A stretch of DNA of 64,000 nt from an uncultured Collinsella sp. (GTDB lineage Bacteria; Actinomycetota; Coriobacteriia; Coriobacteriales; Coriobacteriaceae), in assembly GCA_958415525.1 (NCBI GenBank), contig CATYZE010000010.1, forward strand, positions 1 to 64,000, in the 5' to 3' direction. Position numbers and translations under genes: made by a program. Shown here one piece after another: positions 7,254-14,579 of the stretch. How positions within the stretch are numbered: position 1 is the first letter of the stretch; every line of letters begins with the position of its first letter. Below the pieces are notes generated by a model. It did no database searches. It was not told the origin of the DNA and worked only from the letters and a program-made list of their open reading frames with translations.

Positions 7254-8181
7254 GGCTCCTTACGGCTCTAAAGTTTGGCGTGATCAGAAGGCGGCAGCGC
7301 AACGGAAGCTCGATGAATGTCTGCGCGTTATGGCAGATCATGAGTTTGAGAATCAGAACGAGGTCATCTCTTGTGCTGGAGTTTTGGCCGAAGTCTACTC
7401 GGATGAAGAATTTCGTCATCGCTATTCAAGCATCGTTGAAGTAATTGAGGGCTTTGATCATCCTGCGGTTGATGAGGGTGAAGCTCGTGATCGTATCAAT
7501 AAATTCAATTCTGAAATTGAACAGGAACAGGCGCGAGCGACCTGTCTCGCTTCTAATCTAAGACAGTTCCTTGTTTATGATCACGATGGCACATATGCTT
7601 TCGAAAACGATAGCGATATTCTTGAGCTCCAAAAAGACAGGAGGCTTGAAAAACTATACGACCATGTTGCCCTAGAGGCTAAGCGCGCAGGTTACAACAG
7701 TGGCAGAATGAGAATGGTCGTTGGCGAGATTGGACGAGCCGATAAGAGTCTAAGGCAATCCAAGAAGGAATTCGGTAAGACGAAAGATGCGCTTAAATCG
7801 GCTGAAAAGGCTGCAATTAAAGCCGAGAACAAAGCCAAAAGGATGCAGACGGAGCTAATCGGTATTCTGGGCATCTTTTCTGCCATTACGCTTGCATTTA
7901 ATGCTGGCGTATCGTTTACTACGTCTTCGATCGGTGCGACCACTTCCAATACAAGCATCTTTCAGATTGCTTTTATTGTCTCGGTTGTGGGATTCTTCCT
8001 GTTTAATACGCTGTATGCTGCCTTTTCGTTTATCTACCGTCTTGTCCAAGGGCCCTCTGGCGACGGCAAGCAATTTTGCCAGACGAAAGTTGTTATCGGA
8101 TGCGAAGCGGCTTCAATTATTTTCATGGCATTGTTTGGAGTACTTTCTTATTTGAGCTGCTGCACTCCGGCTGCGAGCTAA
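7243..8181 (+). CDS. Membrane toxin candidate paired with the Panacea antitoxin
   Basis: 312 aa from ATG 7243, which overlaps the antitoxin stop; the same frame is open further upstream but inside the antitoxin gene. Residues 1-160 are soluble, charged and helical with no recognised enzyme motif. Residues 163-203 are a Lys/Glu/Ala-rich coiled coil. Three hydrophobic helices follow at about 204-224, 239-262 and 283-305. Membrane-spanning toxins are one of the known classes neutralised by Panacea antitoxins, and they depolarise the membrane. I infer that this protein is the toxin because of position and topology. No signal peptide is seen, so the soluble part should face the cytosol, where the antitoxin can bind it. 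Confidence 0.65.
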   Translation: MAAEAPYGSKVWRDQKAAAQRKLDECLRVMADHEFENQNEVISCAGVLAEVYSDEEFRHRYSSIVEVIEGFDHPAVDEGEARDRINKFNSEIEQEQARATCLASNLRQFLVYDHDGTYAFENDSDILELQKDRRLEKLYDHVALEAKRAGYNSGRMRMVVGEIGRADKSLRQSKKEFGKTKDALKSAEKAAIKAENKAKRMQTELIGILGIFSAITLAFNAGVSFTTSSIGATTSNTSIFQIAFIVSVVGFFLFNTLYAAFSFIYRLVQGPSGDGKQFCQTKVVIGCEAASIIFMALFGVLSYLSCCTPAAS

Positions 8182-8255
8182 ATAACAATGTGAGTTATTG
8201 CTCCTTTTTGGCATTAAACTAAATCACAAAACAGCACCGCCAATACTGCGCTTAG

Positions 8256-8507
8256 GCACTGGATCCTCATGGGTTCCGGTGCTTATTTTCTGAGCGCTTC
8301 GACTATATCGTTAGTATCTTTTCTGAGGGCTCCCTGCGGCGTTTCTCTGATTTCCTTGATGCGGATATCTCGATGATGACCGTTCACTCCGCTAAGGGGG
8401 TCGAGTGGGACACCGTTTTCATTCCGGGCGTTACGCGTTTCGATTGGCCTAGAGGGATTTGTGTGTTTCGTCAAGAGGGCTTGAGCAAAAAGAGCATCGG
8501 AAATTGA
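8256..8507 (+). pseudogene. UvrD-type helicase fragment
   Basis: An 83-codon open stretch without a proper start contains MMTVHSAKGVEWDTVFIPG (about 8376-8432), the unmistakable motif V/Va region of UvrD/PcrA/AddA-type superfamily 1 helicases (T-V-H-x-x-K-G-x-E-W). Walker A and motifs I-IV are missing, and the frame runs into the left end of the IS21-like element and stops at 8505. It is a relic of a larger helicase gene, perhaps part of a former defence operon, cut by the insertion or by deletion. Confidence 0.75.
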
Positions 8508-8546
8508 GCAGCCTGAGCATCGGAAGCGCGCACGCTTTTTGAGCGG

Positions 8547-8845
8547 CTAGCCCTCCTGCATGAGGGCATGACGGACGCGGTAGGACTCGCCACGGAACTG
8601 GACGAGCCTCCCGTGGTGGACGATGCGGTCGATCACGGCGGCGGCCATCTGGTCGTCCCCGAACACCGACCCCCACCTGCTGAACTCCAGATTCGTGGTG
8701 ATCACCACCGACTGCCTCTCGTATGCGTCGGCGAAGACCTGGAAGAGCAGCCTCGCCCCGTCCGCGTCGAGCGGGAGAAACCCGAGCTCGTCGATGACGA
8801 GCAGGCGGGCCTTGCCGATGAGCGCGGCCTCCCGGTCGAGCCTCC
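8547..8845 (-). pseudogene. istB 3' remnant (IS21 helper ATPase)
   Basis: About 98 codons remain, with Walker B LLVIDELGFLPL, sensor region VITTNLEFSRWGSVFGD and the usual C-terminus up to the stop at 8547. The P-loop half, normally about 150 residues, is missing. The product could neither bind ATP normally nor support transposition. Confidence 0.8.
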
Positions 8846-9157
8846 CGTCGTCGCGGGCGCGCCGCCGTAGCCGCGCTCGGCGACGAGCCTGTCGTAGATC
8901 CGCCTGGCGGTGTGGCGCTGCTTCCTCGGGGCCCCGAGGTCGGCCTCGAGAACGCCCGCGACCCATTCCTCGTTGCCCTCGAGCGCGGGCCTGCCCCTCC
9001 TCTGGGGCATCGGCGCGGCGGGCGACATGTCCTCCATGTCGGCGTACTTCGCCACGGTGTTCCGGCTCACGTGGAGCATTCGGGCGATCTCGGACCTCGA
9101 GCGCCCGGCGGCATCCATCGACCGTATATCATTCACTGTGTCCAGGGGCACGGTCAT
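8846..9157 (-). pseudogene. istA 5' remnant (IS21 transposase)
   Basis: Starts at ATG 9157 after GGAGGAG. About 100 codons remain, with the helix-turn-helix DAAGRSRSEIARMLHVSRNT (about residues 15-34) that binds the element ends. The DDE catalytic core is gone. Near 8,846-8,866 the sequence jumps into istB in another frame. Transposase activity is excluded; binding to the ends is conceivable. Confidence 0.8.
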
Positions 9158-9295
9158 CTCCTCCATCCTTCCCGGGCGGGCTCGCCAAAGTAACCGCCCG
9201 GGGAAACCATACGGCGAGGGCCGCGCCCCCGGTCCCCGGGGCGCGGCCCTCTTGCTTAAACTGCTCAATTTTTCGTGCTCACGGTGTTCATTTCC

Positions 9296-9584
9296 CAGTG
9301 ATCACTCGGACCACTTCTTAGTGAACATCAACAGGAGGGGAGAGCTGAGGTGGATGAGGCGTATTTGTCCTGGCGTTATGTTCCGCGCTTATTGGGCTAT
9401 GCGCGATGTGGCGGCTTCAGTATGAGGCTGACTTGCGCTTCTTCGAGACCCGACACCGAGGTCTTTCAGGTTTAGTTTATGTCCGCGTCAGTAGTTATGC
9501 TTTAAGCAAAGCAGCACGAGTGAACTTGCTACAAGCTTCATGCTGTGAGCACGTTAACCAATCGGTCGTGAAGGCGAGGTGAGT
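9296..9584. other. Intergenic region right of the IS21 remnant
   Basis: About 290 bp. A 30-40-codon open stretch in one frame follows the element, but I cannot match it to the helicase fragment on the other side. A ribosome site (GAGG at 9576-9579) for the DUF2188 gene lies at the right end. Nothing else is recognised. Confidence 0.4.
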
Positions 9585-9812
9585 ATGAAAGGTAGAAACC
9601 AGCACGTTACGAAGCGGGCGGATGGCAATTGGCAGGTTAAGGGCGAGGGGGCGCGTCGCGCTTCCTTTGTTACGACAACCCAGGGCGAAGCTATAAAGCG
9701 CGGTCGTCAAATTAGTTCTAATCAGCACTCTGAGCTAATCACCCATCGTCCCGATGGCAGAATCCGCGCAAAGGATTCCCATGGGCACGATCCCTTCCCG
9801 CCGAGAGGATAG
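9585..9812 (+). CDS. DUF2188 family small protein
   Basis: 75 aa from ATG 9585; a GTG at 9579 is also possible. The chain follows the DUF2188 pattern closely: a start KGRNQHVTKRADGNWQVKGE, then ATxxTTQGEAIKRGRQI, SSNQHSELITHRPDGRIR and the ending DSHGHDPFPPRG. These small soluble proteins have an alpha/beta fold and no established function; they are common in mobile regions and near restriction or toxin systems. It appears complete and monocistronic. A type B inverted-repeat element follows 60 bp downstream. Confidence 0.85.
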   Translation: MKGRNQHVTKRADGNWQVKGEGARRASFVTTTQGEAIKRGRQISSNQHSELITHRPDGRIRAKDSHGHDPFPPRG

Positions 9813-9872
9813 GGGCTTGACGCCATTGCGGCTGCGGGCATGGATTAGCGTGTCCGCAGCCGCAAACGCCTG

Positions 9873-9999
9873 TCGGAAGTATGCGGCAAATTCTGGAACC
9901 CCCGAGCACAACGGCTTTTCCGCATAAAGGATCCGCAGGCAGAAGCATTGCGGCATTCCGGAGCGCTCGGCACGTCAGGGATTTGCCGCATACTTCCGA
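9873..9999. repeat. Type B terminal-inverted-repeat element, copy 2
   Basis: 127 bp, exactly the length of the copy at 2061-2187. The left 21 bp are identical to that copy and the right end matches its complement at 20 of 21 positions. The interior is more diverged but keeps GAGCACA and CCGCAGGCAGA. Both copies are preceded by CGCCTG. Confidence 0.85.
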
Positions 10000-10039
10000 G
10001 TTTTGGCCTTGTACCCTTTGCTCCAGATGCTGCAAACAC

Positions 10040-10067
10040 TTGATTGATGCTATTTAAAGTCTATAAT
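10040..10067 (+). promoter_or_regulatory. Promoter of the AbiL-like ATPase-TOPRIM operon
   Basis: TTGATT at 10040-10045 and TATAAT at 10062-10067 with a 16-bp spacer, 53 bp before the ATG at 10121. Confidence 0.75.
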
Positions 10068-10120
10068 CAAATAATAGCTCTGAAATATCTTTTCAAACAA
10101 TGAAAGGAATTCTGAGGACG

Positions 10121-11338
10121 ATGCTTTGCCAGTTTACCTTCAGGAACTATAGATCCTATCGCGACGAGACTGAGCTCTCCATGCAGGCAACATCTATGAG
10201 GGAGTTCGAGCGTTCCCTCATTGAGTGCTCCGACGGTCAGAGTTTCCTCCCAGTGGCCGCGGTGTACGGACCCAACGCTGGCGGTAAGTCTAACCTGCTT
10301 GAGGCTCTCGATTACCTTCGTTCGGCGGTGGCCAGACCAATCAGATTGCTGTCTGCCAGTGCTGATGCGCCAGAGGGCGATCGCCCTTCGATACCCCGTT
10401 GTTCGGCGTTCGAGTTCGATGATGTGTCTGCTCTTGAGCCCACCGAGTTCGAGCTCTACTACCGCGCGGGCGAGCATGAGTACCGTTATTCCCTGTCCGT
10501 GCATGCCGACGAGATCGTGTCCGAGGGACTGTGGCGGCGCAAGTTGGGAGCGTCGCGTACAGCGATGCTGTTCGAGCGCGAGGGTGCTGAGGTCGAGCTC
10601 GGTCCCACGCTGCGCAAACTTGTGACGGCTGCGAGGTTCAACCCGAGCCTGCCGTACCTGTCGTTCCTCTGCATCAACTTTGACGCACCGGTGGTCAAGG
10701 AGGCTGCCAGCTGGTTTCTTGATGGCGTGTTCCTGAACTACAACAGCTCTTACCTGGAGCGGATGCTCGAGCAATTGCTAGATGAGGCCGAGTCGCCCGA
10801 GATCACGCGTTTCCTGCGCGCCGTTGACGTACGCATCGATGGCTTTAGGGTGGAGAAGGCCCCGGAATGGCGCGGCCAGCGAGTTTATGTGAGGCACGAG
10901 GTGGACGGCAAAGGCTATGAGCTGCGCCTGTCTGAGGAGTCGGCCGGCACACAGAAGCTCATGGGACTAGCTGCGTATCTGATGACAGCGCTCGAGCGCG
11001 GCAGCACCGTCGTGGTAGACAAGCTCGACGCCAAGCTTCACCCGAAGCTCCTGCGCTACGTGATTCTGCTGTTTAAGGATCCTGGGGTCAACAAGAGTGG
11101 CGCGCAGCTCATCTTCTCGTCCCAAGATGTGTCAACCATGCGAAACGATGTGTTCCGCCGTGACGAGATATTGTTCGCTGCGCGCGGCGAGGGGGAGGCG
11201 AGCCAGCTGTGGTCTCTCGCCGACATCCACGAGGCAAACGGTAATCTGGTAAGCAAGAACGCGGCTTTCGACAAGCAATACCTGTCCGGTCGCTACGGCG
11301 CCGATCCGTACCTCACCCGCATCGAGGAGTGGTATTAG
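10121..11338 (+). CDS. AbiLi/RloA-type AAA ATPase with altered Walker B and switch residues
   Basis: 405 aa from ATG 10121, after GAGG at 10114; an in-frame ATG at 10100 has no ribosome site. The start FTFRNYRSYRDETELSM and Walker A GPNAGGKSN (50-58) are typical of the SMC/OLD-like AAA_15/AAA_21 ATPases of AbiL/RloAB systems, and the C-terminus KQYLSGRYGADPYLTRIEEW is characteristic of that family. The Walker B position reads VVVDKLDAKLHP: the glutamate that normally follows the aspartate is K301. The switch position, normally a histidine in a T-H-D/N motif, is Q335 (FSSQDVSTM). Both changes should impair ATP hydrolysis. The TOPRIM partner starts 1 bp after the stop. Such pairs cause abortive infection; this copy may be inactive. 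Confidence 0.85.
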   Translation: MLCQFTFRNYRSYRDETELSMQATSMREFERSLIECSDGQSFLPVAAVYGPNAGGKSNLLEALDYLRSAVARPIRLLSASADAPEGDRPSIPRCSAFEFDDVSALEPTEFELYYRAGEHEYRYSLSVHADEIVSEGLWRRKLGASRTAMLFEREGAEVELGPTLRKLVTAARFNPSLPYLSFLCINFDAPVVKEAASWFLDGVFLNYNSSYLERMLEQLLDEAESPEITRFLRAVDVRIDGFRVEKAPEWRGQRVYVRHEVDGKGYELRLSEESAGTQKLMGLAAYLMTALERGSTVVVDKLDAKLHPKLLRYVILLFKDPGVNKSGAQLIFSSQDVSTMRNDVFRRDEILFAARGEGEASQLWSLADIHEANGNLVSKNAAFDKQYLSGRYGADPYLTRIEEWY

Positions 11339-11339
11339 C

Positions 11340-12008
11340 ATGGTGTCGAAGAAGTCGAAGGGCTGGCGTAGCGGCAAGCGAGAGGGCCGCTCGCGCATGG
11401 TTCAGATGACGCGTCATCTGGTGGTGAGCGAGGGCAAGGAGACCGAGCCTCGCTACTTTGAGGGTGTGCGTGCGGCGTTGGGCGCGGCGAACGAGCGCAA
11501 GGTTGCCATTGTCGTTAAAGGAACCGGCAAACACACGCTTGACCTGCTTGACTTCGCCGTCGAACACTGCCGCTATGCGCCCGAGACATTTGACCATGTG
11601 TGGCTCGTGTATGACAAGGATGACTTCCCTGCGTCCGACTTCGACGCGATGGAGCGCAAATGCGACGAGCTCTCCGATGGTTCGAGGATCTTCCATGCGT
11701 TGTGGTCGAACCCCTGCTTCGAGCTGTGGCCGCTTCTGCACTTTCGCTATACGACCGCGCATATGTCCGCGTCCGACTGCCAGCATGCCCTCGCGCAGGA
11801 GATGTCGAGAAACCTGGGCATCGAGTACCGCAAGAACCTGGACGGGCTGTTCGAGGTGGTGGACGATAAACGGGGCGAGGCACTTCAGCGTGCTGGGCGC
11901 CTCGATACGCACCATAGGGAACTGGGCAACATTAAGCCATCTGCGCAAAACCCTTCAACTAAGGTTGGCGAGATATTCGATGTGATTGGGCCGTATCTGG
12001 TTGAATAG
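11340..12008 (+). CDS. RloB/AbiLii-type TOPRIM-like protein
   Basis: 222 aa. After a basic N-terminus comes LVVSEGKETEPRYFEGV (about 23-39), with the glutamate expected at the end of the first TOPRIM strand. Then VWLVYDKDDFP (about 83-93) carries the D-x-D acidic pair, and NPCFELWPLLHF (about 122-133) is the N-P-x-F-E-x-W signature of RloB. RloB proteins pair with an RloA/AbiLi ATPase and are thought to be the nuclease arm of an anti-phage system. The start is one base from the ATPase stop, so the two are co-translated. All the motifs seem intact, in contrast to the ATPase. Confidence 0.85.
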   Translation: MVSKKSKGWRSGKREGRSRMVQMTRHLVVSEGKETEPRYFEGVRAALGAANERKVAIVVKGTGKHTLDLLDFAVEHCRYAPETFDHVWLVYDKDDFPASDFDAMERKCDELSDGSRIFHALWSNPCFELWPLLHFRYTTAHMSASDCQHALAQEMSRNLGIEYRKNLDGLFEVVDDKRGEALQRAGRLDTHHRELGNIKPSAQNPSTKVGEIFDVIGPYLVE

Positions 12009-12600
12009 CCGAGTTCGATCGGGCTCGATGGACTGTAGATTCATGAAAGATGTTGTTTTGGGCTGCCTTCCGTCTTTAACTGGGTTGACCTTTTGGGACC
12101 CGATAGGATACTAGAGTGAATCTAGCGGTATTGACGCAGTCAACCTACGGGCCTGCGTCCTGCGGAGAGGCGGCTGTTCTTCTGGATGGCTGTCTCTCTT
12201 CATTACGCTCATGAGGAGAGCCTTTATTGAAGAGTATTCGGCGTAACGGTCATATCTAAGTGATTCGCCCAGTTAAACGTGCTCACTTAGAATCTCGAGT
12301 TAATCATCACGAACGGAGATCTGATGACCGACGCCAATAGAAAGCCGTGGCTTACGGCGTCCGAACAGATTGATCATCTCAAATCGAGGGGTGTCCATTT
12401 CTCGCTGATGGGCGAAGACCTGTGGTGAGTCACGGCGCAACGCCTGGATGCCGAAATTGAGCTAAACTAACTTCACAACAAAAAACAGAGCCTTTCTTTG
12501 GCCGAAGTTTTGCAAGGGGGTTCCTTCCCAAAGGAGGGCATCCCCTATTTTTATGGCGCAGTGATTGGGTTCCATGACTTTTCTCGTGATGGAGTATTTG
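12009..12600. other. Intergenic region with an Abi_2 stub and a possible structured leader
   Basis: About 590 bp between the two ATPase-TOPRIM operons. It contains the stub at 12324-12428. The 170 bp before the stub have several short complementary segments that could form hairpins, for example around GGAGAGGCGGCTG (from about 12164) and the GGAGAGCC stretch near 12213. Known Abi_2/AbiF genes are sometimes preceded by a conserved RNA motif, but I cannot confirm it here. The 170 bp after the stub show no gene. Confidence 0.4.
12324..12428 (+). pseudogene. Abi_2 (AbiD/AbiF) family stub
   Basis: A short frame with a good ribosome site (GGAG at 12314-12317) begins at ATG 12324 and stops after 34 codons. 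Its first 30 residues, including KPWLTASEQIDHLKSRGVHF, are the conserved N-terminus of Abi_2 abortive-infection proteins, which are normally about 300 aa long. The next conserved block is absent in all frames nearby, so this is a truncated gene and not a frameshift. Confidence 0.75.
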
Positions 12601-12659
12601 ATTAGAGTCTCCTATCTCTTGCCGTAATATAATTACGGCAAGAGATAGGAGACTCTAAT
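12601..12659. promoter_or_regulatory. 59-bp perfect palindrome spanning promoter, ribosome site and start codon
   Basis: The arms 12601-12628 and 12632-12659 are exact reverse complements, 28 bp each, separated by ATA. TATAAT lies across the centre (12628-12633). The right arm contains the ribosome site AGGAG (12647-12651) and the first two bases of the ATG at 12658. As DNA it could be an operator covering a promoter. As RNA, a transcript that includes both arms would lock the ribosome site in a stem. Confidence 0.85.
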
Positions 12660-13758
12660 GCTTAAGCGTTTTACTGTTGATGGCTATAGGAATTTTCCGA
12701 CTCCGGTTACATTAAATTTTGCAGCTTCTCGTGATTACCAGTTTGCAGAAAATAACGTTAAAAACGGAACCGTGAAAACAGCACTTTTGATCGGCAGAAA
12801 TGCGTCTGGTAAATCGAATTTCGGCTCAGCTTTATTCGACATTACGCTCGGCTTTCCAAAGGCATTCGATTATTCTGACCAGGATGATCGTCTGTTCTTG
12901 AATGCTGATTGCGGGCGAGGCACGGCACAGTTCACCTATGTATTTGAATTTGACGGTCGCGAAATCAATTACAGCTATGAAAAGACTTCTCCGACCACTT
13001 GGCTTCACGAGAGCCTAGCGATCGATGAGAGCCTCATATTCGATTTCAATAATGCACGCGGCGTTTTCGAAGAAAACCATCTTGAACGAATCGGTGCATC
13101 CGGTATCAATTTTGAATTCTCTGATACTTCGTTGAGCCTTCTTTCTTATATAACGAGCAGCCTTCCAACTAATGTTTTAGGCGTCTTGGCTGAATTACGC
13201 CGATTTGTCTCGCGCATGAGGCTGATTCGCATGGATAGCTTTCAATTAAAAGGGTTTGAAACAAGAAAGGTAATCGACAAGATCATACGAGAGAACAAAG
13301 TCGCGGATTTCGAGTCATTTATTCGCCATTTTGGAGTCGATGAGTCCCTGATCGTTATTAAAGAGTCCGACGGCTTGCCTGTTCTGTATTTCAATCATCC
13401 CGTGCGATGCATCCCGTTTGTCGAGGCATGTTCTAGCGGTACAAGAACTCTGGTTAAGTTGTTCTCCGAGCTCGAGCTAAACGAGTCGGCCGGCTTTTTG
13501 TTCATAGATGAGTTTGACGCTTTCTGTCACTTTGAGATGGCAGAGAGCCTTTTGAAGTTTTTTGCTTCCAAGGCCTCTTGTCAGATACTGTGCTCCACCC
13601 ACAACACTTCGCTTGTTAAGAATGGCGTAATGAGGCCCGACTGCGTTTATAAAATCTCTACAAAAGAGGGCATTCGAACCTTAGCCGATTCCACCGATCG
13701 CGAGTTGAGACTTGGTAACAACATTGAAAAGCTCCTCCGAGCCGGAGAGTTTGACTAG
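12658..13758 (+). CDS. AAA ATPase of a second ATPase-TOPRIM defence pair
   Basis: 366 aa. KRFTVDGYRNFPTPVTLNF opens an SMC/OLD-like AAA_15/AAA_21 ATPase. Walker A is GRNASGKSN (46-54), the signature-like region is ACSSGTRTLVKLFSEL (about 259-274), Walker B is GFLFIDEFDAFCH (about 280-292) and the switch is CSTHNTSL (about 316-323). All catalytic residues are present, unlike the ATPase 1.3 kb upstream. The coiled-coil insertion is short. It is followed 2 bp later by a TOPRIM-like protein. Base composition is low in GC. Such pairs (AbiL/RloAB, PARIS, OLD-like) sense phage and trigger a nuclease; which subtype this belongs to is unresolved. Confidence 0.82.
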   Translation: MLKRFTVDGYRNFPTPVTLNFAASRDYQFAENNVKNGTVKTALLIGRNASGKSNFGSALFDITLGFPKAFDYSDQDDRLFLNADCGRGTAQFTYVFEFDGREINYSYEKTSPTTWLHESLAIDESLIFDFNNARGVFEENHLERIGASGINFEFSDTSLSLLSYITSSLPTNVLGVLAELRRFVSRMRLIRMDSFQLKGFETRKVIDKIIRENKVADFESFIRHFGVDESLIVIKESDGLPVLYFNHPVRCIPFVEACSSGTRTLVKLFSELELNESAGFLFIDEFDAFCHFEMAESLLKFFASKASCQILCSTHNTSLVKNGVMRPDCVYKISTKEGIRTLADSTDRELRLGNNIEKLLRAGEFD

Positions 13759-13760
13759 TC

Positions 13761-14579
13761 ATGTACAGCTCATCCGAAAAGAACGTCCTGCTTATTGTTG
13801 AAGGTGCCAAGCGCGAGCCTCAGTTGATGGAGCGGTTGTTTAATTCATTTGGCCTTGCAGACGATCATCAAATTTTTCCAGTCGAGATCAACGTTCACGA
13901 CTTTCTAAATAAACTCTTTCAAGAATATGGTTGCGATTTTGAGGCCGTTGATCTAAAGCCCTTTGTTGCTGAGCTTCTGTCGAATGAAAAAGCTGCGGCT
14001 CAGCTTCTCGAATCAAGTTTCACGGACACACTGCTCATATTTGACTTGGATCCTCAGGACAATCGGCTCGATTTTAAACGGCTTGAGCTAATGCAAGACT
14101 ATTACTGTGATAGCACTGACATGGGCCAACTCTACCTAAACTATCCATCGGTTGAAGCATATCGTGATTTTGATCCCTTGAAGTATTTCTCTCTGGATGA
14201 TGCCCTTGTTCCTTCAGATGTGATTTTTGGTCAGCAATCTTACAAGAACTGGGTTGCCAGGAGGGGAGACTCGCTTGCAGATATTGGGCGTATTGATGGC
14301 TATACATTTGCTTGCATTATTGCCGTCCATGCTCTGAGATCGCTTTGGTTAACTAATCAGCAGGTGACGTCAATTGCAAACGAATCCCTGGCTGACTTAG
14401 CTGCGACTGTGGTGGGCATCAATCATTTTGAGCTTTTGCTCAATGAGATTGATCGTCTGAACAATGATTCATTTTGCGCATGCTGCACCTGCCTTTTCTT
14501 TATTGCGAATTGGCCTAAGCGACTTAACGACGTTATGAACAAGGCGATTAAGAGGGGTTTGGGTATTCGTTTGTTCTAA
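13761..14579 (+). CDS. TOPRIM-like partner of the second ATPase
   Basis: 272 aa. The start VLLIVEGAKREPQLMERLF (10-28) resembles the first TOPRIM strand with its glutamate at residue 16. TLLIFDLDPQDNR (about 93-105) gives the D-x-D pair, and LYLNYPSVEAYRDF (about 126-139) occupies the place of the N-P-x-F-E motif of RloB. The rest is helical and novel to me, ending in a Cys-rich hydrophobic patch FCACCTCLFFIANW. I interpret it as the nuclease or effector of the pair, distantly related to RloB and AriB. The gene follows the ATPase with no room for a separate promoter. A type A inverted-repeat element lies just downstream. Confidence 0.6.
   Translation: MYSSSEKNVLLIVEGAKREPQLMERLFNSFGLADDHQIFPVEINVHDFLNKLFQEYGCDFEAVDLKPFVAELLSNEKAAAQLLESSFTDTLLIFDLDPQDNRLDFKRLELMQDYYCDSTDMGQLYLNYPSVEAYRDFDPLKYFSLDDALVPSDVIFGQQSYKNWVARRGDSLADIGRIDGYTFACIIAVHALRSLWLTNQQVTSIANESLADLAATVVGINHFELLLNEIDRLNNDSFCACCTCLFFIANWPKRLNDVMNKAIKRGLGIRLF

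Larger units (their letters stand above)
8480..9295 (-). mobile_element. IS21-like element with a large internal deletion
   Basis: About 0.8 kb. Leftwards it encodes the N-terminal part of an IstA transposase joined to the C-terminal part of an IstB helper ATPase. Intact members of this family are about 2-2.5 kb. The ends carry related inverted words: AATTGAGCAG at 8502-8511, and its complement CTGCTCAATT at 9265-9274, with additional GAGCA-type subrepeats typical of IS21 termini. Exact ends and a target duplication could not be fixed. The element lies beside the UvrD-helicase fragment. It cannot move by itself. Confidence 0.75.
9813..10120. other. Intergenic region with a repeat element and a promoter
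   Basis: About 310 bp. It holds the second type B inverted-repeat element (9873-9999) and the promoter of the AbiL-like operon (10040-10067). No gene is visible. Confidence 0.6.

Noticed and set aside
8702..9268. A single intact 188-aa protein in the IS21-like element
   Set aside because: Its second half is istB read in the wrong frame. It is a deletion junction between istA and istB, not a real fusion protein.
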